Below are positions 1 through 10,235 of a stretch of 64,000 nucleotides of DNA, piece after piece. Within the stretch, counting starts at the first letter, position 1. Each line of letters starts with the position of its first letter. The notes under the pieces were generated by a model that had not been told where the DNA came from, made no database searches, and saw nothing but the letters and a program-made list of their open reading frames with translations. Source of the DNA: an uncultured Thermoguttaceae bacterium (GTDB lineage: Bacteria; Planctomycetota; Planctomycetia; Pirellulales; Thermoguttaceae); NCBI GenBank assembly GCA_937951625.1, contig CALFBP010000039.1:1-64000 (forward strand), given 5' to 3'. A program made the position numbers and the translations under genes.

Positions 1-189
1 CCGTTTTATGGGCATGTTCAAGCGATCATTGATTTCCCAACCCCGACGACCTTTTTTTCGCGATGGATCATCGTCGCGCGGTGATGGCTGTGACAGCTTA
101 ACACTTGGAAATTATCAAACTGCGTTCCCCACTTTTTGTGGAGCCAAACGATATCCTGTCGGATGCTATCACGCAGGATCCTCGCCTAG

Positions 190-1431
190 CTACGCCTTCA
201 GCCCCCGAAGGTTGACCTCTCGGGTCTTCGCTTCCTTGATCACTTCGTCCATGGTCAGCCACGTCTTGCGCGCGGCGGCCTCGCGGCCAAGAATCGCCGT
301 AAGGTGGCAATCGACTGAACGGTGAGCGGTGGGGTTGTCGAAGCGGCCTTCGATGATGCAGCGATAGAACTCGGCGATGTTGGCCTTGGCGCCGTCGGCG
401 TAGATACTGCCGGACACCGCGCCTGAGTAATGTTTCGGGCCGCCGCGGACAAAAACCTTGCCCGTGTAGGCCAGGTGGGCCGTGGCTTGGCGTCCCATGA
501 GGTCGGCCGCCAGGTTGTACATCACGGCGTTGTTTTCCAAAAGTTGGTTGTGGTGGGTCCAAACCGTGCCGTCGGCGAGTTGGAACACGACGCCGCCGCA
601 ATCCGTGCGATCGCCGTGGGGCTCGGGACGGACGATTCGCGAATAGCCACAGGCCGCGACCGCGCGTTGACCAATGGCCCACGTCACGCCGTCGATGATG
701 TGGATGTCGTACAGCAGCAGCAGATCGCCACTGAGCGCGATGTGCGAATACCACGCCCGGCGGAAGAGGTTTTCGATCGTGGGACCAGGCTTAGGATCAG
801 GAATCGGACCACACGTTCCGCCCGAGTAAATGTGCGCCAAACCGTTCAAGGCCCCTTCGCCTACACGTTTCTTCACTTCTTGGTTAGCGGGATCTGTGGG
901 CAACTGGTAGTCGACGAGGAAACAAAGTTTCTTTTCCGTGGCCTTTTTCGCCAGGGCCTGCATCTTGAACACGGCAGGTACGTCGATCGCGAACGGTTTG
1001 GCCATATACACGTGGCAACCCGCGTCGATGGCCGCGGCGGCCTGCTCGGGATAAAAATACGGGATGCCTTCGAGGACCAAGGCATCGACGCCGGCGTCCA
1101 GCGCCCGTTTGTAACCGGAGAGGCCCCAAAAGCGTCGTCCCGCTGGCACCCCTAGTTTGTCGCCTACTGCGTTGGCTGTTTCTTCGAAGTAATCCACGGC
1201 TGCGGCGATTTCGTAGCCCGGGTGCTGCTTGAACAGGTCGGCGATCCAGCTCCCGCGGTTGCCAAGCCCCACGATGCCAATGCGGAGTTTGCGGCCCACT
1301 GGCTCGTTACTGGCCGGGTTGGACGACGCTTGTTGAGCGGCCGCCCCGGCTGCGGCTAAGAAAGGAACTGCTGCGGCCCCAACGCTTTGTTCAACAAACG
1401 CCCGCCTTGTCCACCGACGAGATTCGGCCAT
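190..1431 (-). CDS. Tat-exported Gfo/Idh/MocA family oxidoreductase
   Basis: The 413-aa product begins with a twin-arginine leader (RRAFVEQ near residues 9-15, then an Ala-rich hydrophobic stretch ending in AAAQQ), so it is probably exported folded with its cofactor. A Rossmann dinucleotide motif, GIVGLGNRG, follows near residues 52-60, and MAKPFAIDV lies where the family has its EKP motif. These mark the Gfo/Idh/MocA family, which oxidises or epimerises sugars and related polyols with NAD(P). The ATG has an AGGAGA ribosome site close upstream. It is transcribed alone towards the left edge. The substrate cannot be read from the sequence; such exported paralogues are very abundant in Planctomycetota. 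Confidence 0.9.
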   Translation of the reverse strand: MAESRRWTRRAFVEQSVGAAAVPFLAAAGAAAQQASSNPASNEPVGRKLRIGIVGLGNRGSWIADLFKQHPGYEIAAAVDYFEETANAVGDKLGVPAGRRFWGLSGYKRALDAGVDALVLEGIPYFYPEQAAAAIDAGCHVYMAKPFAIDVPAVFKMQALAKKATEKKLCFLVDYQLPTDPANQEVKKRVGEGALNGLAHIYSGGTCGPIPDPKPGPTIENLFRRAWYSHIALSGDLLLLYDIHIIDGVTWAIGQRAVAACGYSRIVRPEPHGDRTDCGGVVFQLADGTVWTHHNQLLENNAVMYNLAADLMGRQATAHLAYTGKVFVRGGPKHYSGAVSGSIYADGAKANIAEFYRCIIEGRFDNPTAHRSVDCHLTAILGREAAARKTWLTMDEVIKEAKTREVNLRGLKA

Positions 1432-2083
1432 GGATTGAGTCTCCTGTTCATGAATAATCGCCCCTGACTATTGGCAGATAGTACCATCCGGGGCAATCGA
1501 ATCCAACAGCCTGCCCGCCGCTGCTGGCAGCCCAACGTCGAATCATCGCCCCCGGATTTCGACTTATTGACAATATAGTTTTCATCATGGGAGTGGTTTT
1601 TTCTGTTTTGATGGCCCTAGGAAGGCGAAAAGCCCGGCAGGAGTTTGAAACGAGGATTGGCTCGGCGGGTTGCGAGTTTTTGCGTCCATTCATCCATCAC
1701 TCGAATTTGCGAGCGGACGCAAAGATCTATGGAGTGCCGGTCTGTTTGGCAGTTGCATCAGTTTTTCGGATGGTGCGTTACCCGCCTAGCGTTTTTGCGC
1801 TGCGATCAGTTGGCTTTGGGGCTGTGATCAACGTTGATCCGATGAAGTAAATAAAAGTAGAGCGGAGCAATCTTCGGTAAAGAGGGTTTACACACCCCCT
1901 AAATGTAGCATCTCAACAGGGCCAAGCCCACGTTTGGAGGCTGCGCGGAGGATTCCGCTGCGCCCCTTTTGTCGATACCATGAACGGCTGGTCCAGGTTG
2001 CGGAGCGACGCTGCGTGTTACAACGATTACCAAGCATAAGTCCGCCGATTCAGGTGGAGACGCCGCCGGTCCATATCAGGATT
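1432..2083. other. Gene-poor spacer between divergent genes
   Basis: About 650 bp separate the minus-strand oxidoreductase from the plus-strand acyltransferase. The open frames inside have no recognisable domain or good ribosome site. The stretch is more AT-rich than its neighbours and should hold the divergent promoters, but I cannot place one reliably: a TTGACA near 1565 has no matching -10 box at the right distance. Confidence 0.4.
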
Positions 2084-2686
2084 ATGGGGGCCGGCTTGGC
2101 GCTGCTCGCCAAGTTTTTGAGTGGAGCGAGCGTCCGCTGGATCGACTCGCAGCCCGACACGTGCCAGCGGGTGTACTTTGCCAACCACACGAGCCATCTG
2201 GACGCCATTGTGCTCTGGTCGGCTTTACCGGCGGAGGTGCGGGCCTTGACCCGGCCAGTGGCTGCCAAAGACTACTGGACGGCGGGCCGCGTGCGGCACT
2301 ACCTGGCCACCCGGGTGTTCAACGCCTTGCTGATCGACCGCACGGAAATCAAGGTCCACCAGAGCCCGGTCGACGTGATGATCCGCGAGATCGGCCACCG
2401 ATATTCGCTGATCGTGTTTCCCGAGGGCGGCCGCACGACGGGAGAGGGAGTGAGCGAATTCAAAAGCGGGCTGTATTACCTCTGCAAAAAGCGTCCTGAT
2501 CTGGAATTGATCCCCGTCTACATCGACAACATGAACCGGATCCTCCCCCGCGGTGAGGTGTTGCCCGTGCCGCTGTTGTCGTCGATCAGCTTCGGTCCGC
2601 CGATCTGGTTGGAAGCAGGGGAACCCAAGGCCGATTTCCTCCGCCGTGCCCGCGAGGCTGTCTTGCGCCTGAAGGAATCGTATTAG
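2084..2686 (+). CDS. PlsC-like 1-acylglycerol-3-phosphate acyltransferase
   Basis: This 200-aa protein carries the acyltransferase block NHTSHLD (H35-x4-D40, catalytic His/Asp) and the glycerol-phosphate-binding motif FPEGGRT at 112-118, diagnostic of the PlsC/LPLAT family. It would acylate lysophosphatidate to phosphatidate at the inner face of the membrane. The frame stays open up to 1934, but the extra 50 residues look non-coding in composition; the ATG at 2084 puts the NHxxxxD motif about 35 residues in, as in relatives. It ends 13 bp before cdsA, the next enzyme of phospholipid synthesis, so the two are probably co-transcribed. Another glycerolipid acyltransferase role is possible. Confidence 0.85.
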   Translation: MGAGLALLAKFLSGASVRWIDSQPDTCQRVYFANHTSHLDAIVLWSALPAEVRALTRPVAAKDYWTAGRVRHYLATRVFNALLIDRTEIKVHQSPVDVMIREIGHRYSLIVFPEGGRTTGEGVSEFKSGLYYLCKKRPDLELIPVYIDNMNRILPRGEVLPVPLLSSISFGPPIWLEAGEPKADFLRRAREAVLRLKESY

Positions 2687-2699
2687 CGATCTGCGATCG

Positions 2700-3791
2700 A
2701 TGGACGCGAAGACCATTGGGTTGGTATGCGGAGTGCTTGCCCTGCTCGGGGCGGCCACGGCGGTGGTTTGGGTGCTCCGCCGCCGGACCGATAGCGGCAT
2801 CGATCCGGCCATTGTGGAGACTTTCTGGTTGCGGATCCGGGCGTGGTGGATTTTCTGCGCCGTGCTGGTCACCGCCTTAGTGATCGCCAAAACGGTCACT
2901 GTAATCTTGTTTTGGCTGATTTCCTTTTGGGCGTTGCGGGAATTCATCACCCTCACGCCCACGCGACCAAGCGACCATCGTGCGCTGTTTTGGGTGTTTT
3001 TCGTGGTCACCCCGCTGCAATTCCTTTTGGTGGGATTGGAATTGTATGGGTTCAAGCTGTACGGTTTGCACAGCATCCTGATTCCGGTGTATGTGTTCCT
3101 ATTTGTGCAGGCGCGGATCGCGATGTCGGGCGACGCCAAACGATTCTTGGATCGCACGGCGAAGATCCAAGCCGGGCTTCTTATTTGTGTGTATTGCTTG
3201 AGCTACGCCCCGGCCTTGCTGGCCTTGCCATTGTCAAAGCCCCCTTCCGCTGCGTCCCGCGTCGAGCAACCCAGCGATCCCACGGCCGACCCGGAGACCT
3301 CGCTTCCAGTCTCCAGTGCCAATTTGCTCAGCCGAGCGTATGAAAACCCCGATCCGGGAAGTAACGCTCGACTGCTTTTTTTCTTTATTCTGATGGTGCA
3401 ACTTAGCGACACCCTTCAGTACGCCTGGTCTCAGATTCCCAGCAAGCACGTGATTGTGCCGTCGATCCACCCGGGCAAGACCTGGGAAGGCTTGTTAGGC
3501 GGGGCCGGAAGCGTGGCCTTGATCGGGGCTGCGCTGTGGTGGGCGATTCCACCTTTCCCCTACTGGTTCGCCGCAGGCATGTCGATCGTCATCGCCTTCA
3601 TGGGTTTTGCCGGGGCGATTACCATGTCGGCCATCAAACGCGATCGGGGGGTCAAAGACTTCGGTACCTTGGTCGCCGGCCACGGCGGGATTCTCGATCG
3701 CATCGACTCGGTCTGTTTTGCTGCCCCCGTCTTCTACCACTTCACCCGCTATTGGCTCATCTACCACGGCTATCTGGACGCCTCCGCGTGA
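2700..3791 (+). CDS. cdsA: Phosphatidate cytidylyltransferase
   Basis: The 363-aa polytopic protein has the CdsA signature at residues 310-336 (S-A-I-K-R-D then KDFG, GHGGILDRID), plus the conserved HPGKTWEG block about 45 residues earlier. CdsA makes CDP-diacylglycerol from phosphatidate and CTP in the inner membrane, feeding all phospholipid head-group branches. Several hydrophobic helices are visible before and after the motifs. A hydrophilic Pro/Ser-rich insert of about 45 residues (roughly 180-225) interrupts the membrane core. It follows the PlsC-like gene by 13 bp, matching consecutive steps of one pathway. Confidence 0.95.
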   Translation: MDAKTIGLVCGVLALLGAATAVVWVLRRRTDSGIDPAIVETFWLRIRAWWIFCAVLVTALVIAKTVTVILFWLISFWALREFITLTPTRPSDHRALFWVFFVVTPLQFLLVGLELYGFKLYGLHSILIPVYVFLFVQARIAMSGDAKRFLDRTAKIQAGLLICVYCLSYAPALLALPLSKPPSAASRVEQPSDPTADPETSLPVSSANLLSRAYENPDPGSNARLLFFFILMVQLSDTLQYAWSQIPSKHVIVPSIHPGKTWEGLLGGAGSVALIGAALWWAIPPFPYWFAAGMSIVIAFMGFAGAITMSAIKRDRGVKDFGTLVAGHGGILDRIDSVCFAAPVFYHFTRYWLIYHGYLDASA

Positions 3792-3888
3792 AAATAGGGC
3801 GGATAGACGGTCGGCGGGAGGTTTGAAGGCGTGCGGCCTCGTTACGGCACGTCAATGCTTCAACCGTTCGGTTGGTGTAGTGATCCCT

Positions 3889-3903
3889 AGCCCCTCCGGG
3901 GCT
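3889..3903. terminator. GC-rich hairpin after cdsA
   Basis: AGCCCC and GGGGCT form a perfect 6-bp stem with a 3-nt loop about 100 bp after the cdsA stop. There is no T-tract, so it may be a weak terminator, a transcript-stabilising hairpin or part of a dispersed palindrome. Confidence 0.3.
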
Positions 3904-4038
3904 GATGGTTTCCGAGACCGACGGTTCAAGATTCTCTGCCCAGGAGCGAATAGCCCTTCAGGTGTTTGGCTTCGCTCGCTGTCGCGTTGGGGGGAGATCA
4001 CCATGAAGCCCCCACGGTTGAGGAAGGGAGAATACGAG

Positions 4039-4863
4039 ATGATCAAGAAAGCCATTTTGGGGACATTCCTGGTCGTCGTGTTTGCGCTGGTGTTGGTGGG
4101 TCGGGACGCTTTAAGCTATGTGCGAACCTCGTTAGGCTATGTGAAGGAAACGATTCACGAGGCCGTGCCGATCAGCTTCCAAATCGACCGCGCCCGGCAG
4201 ATGATTCGCGATTTGGAGCCTGAAATCCGCAGAAACATGCACCTTATCGCCAAGGAGGAGGTGGAAGTCGAAAGGCTCCAGCAACAAATCGCCAATTTGG
4301 AGGCCCGGCTGACCCAGGAGGAGGAGGAACTGAAAAAGCTGCACGCCGACGTCAAGGCGGGCAAAAAGCAGTTTGAGTATGGCGGCCGGAAATACACCGT
4401 CGAGCAGGTGCGGGCCGACATGGCCAGCCGTTTCGAGCGGTTGAAGACCGGACAGGCGACGCTGAAAAGCCTCCGCGAGATTCACGCCGCGCGGAGCAAG
4501 AGCATGGAGGCTGCCCGGCGGAAGTTGGAGGGCATGTTGGCCGCACGGCGGCAACTCAAGGTCGATGTAGAAGGCCTCGAGGCCCGAATGCACCTGATCG
4601 CCGCGGCCCAGACCACGAGCAACTACCAATTCGACGACAGCCAGTTGGGCCGGGTGAAGGAGTTGGTCAACGATCTGCGGACCCGGCTCGATGTGACCGA
4701 ACGCCTCGTCGCCAGCGAGATGACGTTTTACGATGAGATTCCCGTGAACCAGACCGCAGCGACCAATATCGTGGAACAGGTGGAACAGTACTTTGCCGAA
4801 TCGCAGGTCGCTACCGCAGCGGTCACAACGCCGGGCACGGACACGTTGGCGAAGGCGAAGTAA
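4039..4863 (+). CDS. Membrane-anchored coiled-coil protein
   Basis: The 274-aa product has a single N-terminal hydrophobic segment (about residues 5-22), then a long charged helical region (about 40-210) rich in E, R, K, Q and L with heptad character, so it is likely a membrane-tethered coiled coil. The open frame extends upstream to 3607, but AGGAAGGGAG lies 8-9 bp before the ATG at 4039 and a hydrophobic anchor follows, which fixes the start. The helical region is loosely reminiscent of PspA-type proteins, but I cannot assign a family. It opens a same-strand run with the FHA, kinase and sigma genes, suggesting a cell-envelope role linked to that signalling set. Confidence 0.8.
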   Translation: MIKKAILGTFLVVVFALVLVGRDALSYVRTSLGYVKETIHEAVPISFQIDRARQMIRDLEPEIRRNMHLIAKEEVEVERLQQQIANLEARLTQEEEELKKLHADVKAGKKQFEYGGRKYTVEQVRADMASRFERLKTGQATLKSLREIHAARSKSMEAARRKLEGMLAARRQLKVDVEGLEARMHLIAAAQTTSNYQFDDSQLGRVKELVNDLRTRLDVTERLVASEMTFYDEIPVNQTAATNIVEQVEQYFAESQVATAAVTTPGTDTLAKAK

Positions 4864-4995
4864 GGGCGCAGGCCCCACTGCGGGGAGGCGCGGCCCGGGA
4901 ATGACGACGATCCAGGATGCTCGAGTTTCGCCCCTGAAGTTTCAAGGTCAGGCCCGGTTCCGCGGATTTGAGATATGGTATCTTGAAACCTTCTC

Positions 4996-5685
4996 ATGAT
5001 TCGACTTGCGATCGATCCCTGGAATCCCTCTCCGATGGACCGCTCCTTTGGAAAATCCGGGCGACGGTTCTTGTTGTGGATCGATGCCGTGGGCGGCTTT
5101 TGGGTATGCCTGGATGATACGGTGGTGTTAGGGCAGCCAGACCCGGCGGCGAAGGTCGATATTCCCATTCTGGGCGACTTATCAACTCAACACGCCCGAA
5201 TCCGACGCGATGCAGAGGGATACATGATCGAAGGCCTGCGCGAGACCAGGGTCAACGGACGCCGGGCCGAGCCGTGGGCCCTTTTGGGTCATGGCGCGAC
5301 GATTGCCTTGGGAGAGACTGTCCGATTGCTTTTTCGACGCCCGTTGGTCCTCAGCGCCACCGCTCGACTGGACTTTCTCAGCCGGCATCGCACCCAACCC
5401 TCGAGCGACGCGGTGCTGCTGATGGCCGAGGCCTGCGTGCTTGGGCCGCGACCGACGAGCCACGTGGTCTGCCGCGACTGGCCCTGCGAGGTCGTGCTTT
5501 ACCGCCACGAGGGCGAGTTGTTTTGCCGGGTGGCGAATGTTGGCAATTCGCCGGGCGAGCCTCCCGGCCTTCCAACGGAGGCGGTTTTCGAGATTGACGG
5601 ACAAAAACACCGGCAGCGGGGGCAGATTCACCCCAACGCCCACGTGGTCGGAGAGGGGTTTTCCTTATGTCTAGAAGAAATTTGA
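4996..5685 (+). CDS. Tandem FHA-like domain protein
   Basis: The 229-aa protein looks like two forkhead-associated domains. The first (about 43-114) keeps the phosphothreonine-binding Ser and His (LSTQHARI, S63 and H66) and a VNG turn at 86-88, but the usual GR arginine is Q47 (VLGQ). The second (about 145-228) begins CVLGPRPTSHVVC and ends with IHPNAHVVGEGFSLCLE; it is more degenerate. FHA domains read phosphothreonine, and a Ser/Thr kinase gene begins 73 bp downstream, so this protein is a plausible reader or substrate of it. No signal peptide is seen. A shorter start at ATG 5035 is possible. Confidence 0.75.
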   Translation: MIRLAIDPWNPSPMDRSFGKSGRRFLLWIDAVGGFWVCLDDTVVLGQPDPAAKVDIPILGDLSTQHARIRRDAEGYMIEGLRETRVNGRRAEPWALLGHGATIALGETVRLLFRRPLVLSATARLDFLSRHRTQPSSDAVLLMAEACVLGPRPTSHVVCRDWPCEVVLYRHEGELFCRVANVGNSPGEPPGLPTEAVFEIDGQKHRQRGQIHPNAHVVGEGFSLCLEEI

Positions 5686-5758
5686 AGTGTGATTCGGTAC
5701 AATCGAAGGGGGGGCGGGAAGCAAGAGCTCGGCGCCCCCCGCCCCACCGGTCTGATCC

Positions 5759-7831
<2,073 letters not shown>

Positions 7832-7917
7832 GGAGGAGCTTCGACCTCTCTTCGAGGGCGTCAGATTCCCGCAAGCGGCGAGGGATTCGTCGGATCGCGG
7901 AGATGGAGGCGAAAAGG

Positions 7918-9012
7918 ATGGCGTTCGCTGTGCTTCCTGCTTGGGACATCATACCTCGACGCGCCGCCCAAATACCACCTGTGCCATCCGTGGCGTATTC
8001 TTCGCGTCTTGAGAAGGCGGTTTCGCTCCTCATGTTTTTGGGGGCCGCGGTGATTGGGCTAGACAACCTTTTTATTCGCGACCACGCCCGCCGATTCTCC
8101 AAAACGTCTTTCAGCCTACCGCTGGTGGTTCTGGGAGTCGTCTTTTTTTCGTTGGCAGTGCCGCTGGCTACTTACGGACTTTCAGGATCATTCTCGCCGC
8201 AGGCGTCCGGAGGGGGGCATCCCGATCTTGCGGTCGCCACGCCCCCCAACGCTAGCCAAAATCCCGCGTTGGCCATCCCCGCCACCCCCAAATCCAACGG
8301 CGTGCCGACGGCCGAAGGCAAGGATTCGTCGAATGCTGGGGGGAACGGTTCGTGGGTGTTTGGGGAGTTCCTCGGGGTGTTGAACAAGGCGTTTGCCAAC
8401 GCTTTGCGAATGACGTTTGTCCGGGAAGTGCCCGACGAAACGGCCGCGCCGCCCGATCTGCTTTCCGGTCTCTCCCCATCGGCGGCATCCGCCACGCGCC
8501 CGGCTTGGGTCGACGCCCCGCCTTCGACAACCAGCGAGGCGTATGAAATCGCCGTCAAGGCCGGGCCGTGGAAAACGCCCGAAGAATGCCAGGAAGCGCT
8601 CGATGAGCAAATCGCCGGGGCCATCGACGATTACGTTGCCAGGTGGATCGGAGATCACGCCCGCGGTCAGGTGGTCCTTCCGGCGGACTACGTTCGACGC
8701 TTCCTCATCAAGGACCAATGGTTGGAAAAGATCAACACGTCGCTGGGCGAGATGTACAACCTCCACGCCTTGTTGGCGTTCGATCGGCAGATTGACGGCC
8801 GACTCCGCGATGCGTGGAATGAGACCGTGGCCGCGGCGCGGCTGGTGCTGGCGGTATTCGTTTTCTTGGGAACGATCTTGCCGTTGAGTGTGATTTATGG
8901 ATACTTGAGAATCGACCAGGCGACCGGTGGGGTGTATCGACGACGGCTGCGGCTGGCTGCCGCGGGGATATTGATCTTGATTGCCGCCGGAGCCGTGTAC
9001 GCGCTTTCGTGA
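7918..9012 (+). CDS. Membrane protein of unknown function in the kinase cassette
   Basis: I do not recognise a family. The 364-aa product has two hydrophobic helices near the N-terminus (about 33-50 and 65-85), a long Ala/Pro/Ser/Thr-rich stretch (about 90-200), a charged helical region, and two C-terminal hydrophobic helices (about 300-320 and 342-362). The open frame extends to 7192 but that part overlaps the kinase gene in another frame; the ATG at 7918 has GGAGG 8 bp upstream. An ATG at 7903 is the alternative. It sits between the kinase and sigma genes, so it may be a membrane partner or substrate of either. Confidence 0.75.
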   Translation: MAFAVLPAWDIIPRRAAQIPPVPSVAYSSRLEKAVSLLMFLGAAVIGLDNLFIRDHARRFSKTSFSLPLVVLGVVFFSLAVPLATYGLSGSFSPQASGGGHPDLAVATPPNASQNPALAIPATPKSNGVPTAEGKDSSNAGGNGSWVFGEFLGVLNKAFANALRMTFVREVPDETAAPPDLLSGLSPSAASATRPAWVDAPPSTTSEAYEIAVKAGPWKTPEECQEALDEQIAGAIDDYVARWIGDHARGQVVLPADYVRRFLIKDQWLEKINTSLGEMYNLHALLAFDRQIDGRLRDAWNETVAAARLVLAVFVFLGTILPLSVIYGYLRIDQATGGVYRRRLRLAAAGILILIAAGAVYALS

Positions 9013-9084
9013 GGTTTTCCCCTCGGTAGCCGTCAGTCCAAGGGGCGACCCGGGCCATCGCCATCCGCATGGCCCAAATGCCGC

Positions 9085-9735
9085 ATGACCCCAGCGAACC
9101 AATCCGATCTTTTGCTCGTCCAGCGTGTCCGTTCGGGCGAGGCGGAGGCGTGGGAAGAGTTGATCGCGCGCTTCGAGGGCCGCTTGCTGGCGTTCGTCGA
9201 GCATCGCACGCGGAACCGCGCGGCGGCGGAAGACGTGGTCCAGGAGACGTTCATCGGCTTCCTCACCAGCCTGCCGAATTACGACGCCCGACGCTCGCTG
9301 GAAAGCTACCTTTTCTCGATTGCCGCACATAAGCTTACCGACCATCTCCGCCGCGAGGGACGAAGACCAACGTTGATGCTGACCGCGTCCTCCGACGGCG
9401 ACCCCAGCAGTTGGGAGCCGCAAGGGACGGTCCGGCCGGCAAGCAGCATCGTACGCAGCGGGGAACGCCGCGAGCTGGAAGAATCGGCCTTGATCGCCGC
9501 GCTTCAAGAGCAAATTACCGCTTACCAGCGCCGCGGCGACTGGAAAAAGGTGGCGTGCATGGAACTCCTCCTGGTGCGCGGCTGGACCAACAAGGACGCG
9601 GCCGCGGGGCTGGGCCTTTCCGAGCAACAGGTGGCCAATTTCAAGTTCGAGTTTTTGGCCAAGCTCCGCGCCAGCGTGCGGAGGCAGGGGCTGCCCGAGG
9701 ATGTCTTTCCCGAACTCTACGAAGATTCGCGATGA
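9085..9735 (+). CDS. ECF-type RNA polymerase sigma factor
   Basis: The 216-aa protein shows sigma region 2 (about 9-95): an acidic helix around EAWEELIARF, then AAAEDVVQETFIGFL and the DNA-contacting LESYLFSIAAHKLTDHLR. A divergent region 4 helix-turn-helix lies at about 168-195 (GWTNKDAAAGLGLSEQQVANFK), after a linker of about 60 residues. Size and layout fit group 4 (ECF) sigma factors, here of a planctomycete-like subtype. The last bases overlap the next start (ATGA), so the two products are translationally coupled. It closes the kinase/FHA cassette, which suggests that phosphorylation could control its activity, as proposed for some kinase-linked ECF groups; that link is inference. Confidence 0.9.
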   Translation: MTPANQSDLLLVQRVRSGEAEAWEELIARFEGRLLAFVEHRTRNRAAAEDVVQETFIGFLTSLPNYDARRSLESYLFSIAAHKLTDHLRREGRRPTLMLTASSDGDPSSWEPQGTVRPASSIVRSGERRELEESALIAALQEQITAYQRRGDWKKVACMELLLVRGWTNKDAAAGLGLSEQQVANFKFEFLAKLRASVRRQGLPEDVFPELYEDSR

Positions 9736-10145
9736 GTGAAACCTTCACCCGAGCCGAGCTGGAAGCGTATCTCGACGAGGCCCTGCCTGCCGAACTCATG
9801 GCCCGGATCGAACAGGCCCTCCGCAACGACCGAGGCTTGCTCCGTCGTTTAGCCGCCATCCGTGCGCGGCGCGACGCCGGCGTCCACTCGCTCGGCGAGA
9901 TTTGGCGACGGCATCGGCTGACTTGCGCGACGCGTGAGCAACTAGGCAGCTTCCTGCTGGGCGCGCTGCCCCAAGACGCGGCCGATTATCTCACGTTCCA
10001 CCTCGAGGTGGTCGGATGCCGTTATTGTCAGGCCAATCTCGCGGACCTTCGCAAGCAACAGGCCGAATCCAGCGACCTCGCCCACTCCCGACGACGCAAG
10101 TATTTCCAATCCAGTGCGGGCTATTTGCGGCGAGAAAAACGTTGA
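9732..10145 (+). CDS. Small sigma-factor partner with a His/Cys motif
   Basis: This 137-aa protein starts at an ATG overlapping the sigma-factor stop by four bases. It is soluble and helical, with a conserved-looking segment near residues 95-115 that reads FHLEVVGCRYCQANLADL: one His, then C-x2-C. This is similar to, but spaced differently from, the zinc HxxxCxxC motif of anti-sigma factors. No membrane helix is seen, so it is not a classical membrane anti-sigma factor. I infer a regulatory partner of the sigma factor from coupling and motif. The basic C-terminus (RRRKYF, LRREKR) is unexplained. Confidence 0.75.
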   Translation: MSETFTRAELEAYLDEALPAELMARIEQALRNDRGLLRRLAAIRARRDAGVHSLGEIWRRHRLTCATREQLGSFLLGALPQDAADYLTFHLEVVGCRYCQANLADLRKQQAESSDLAHSRRRKYFQSSAGYLRREKR

Positions 10146-10235
10146 AGCGTCTTCGCTTCGCTCACGCCGACATTTCGGTTTACGCAAGGCGACTCGATAT
10201 TCCCCACGCGAAACCTCGTCTTCCCGAGGACTTCG

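Noticed and set aside
1560-1600. TTGACA near 1565 as a promoter
   Set aside because: No -10 box lies at a suitable distance on the same strand.
8188-9627. Long minus-strand open frame of 479 residues opposite the membrane protein and sigma genes
   Set aside because: It is antisense to two well-supported genes, lacks domain motifs and is rich in Arg/Gly, as expected for a GC-rich shadow.
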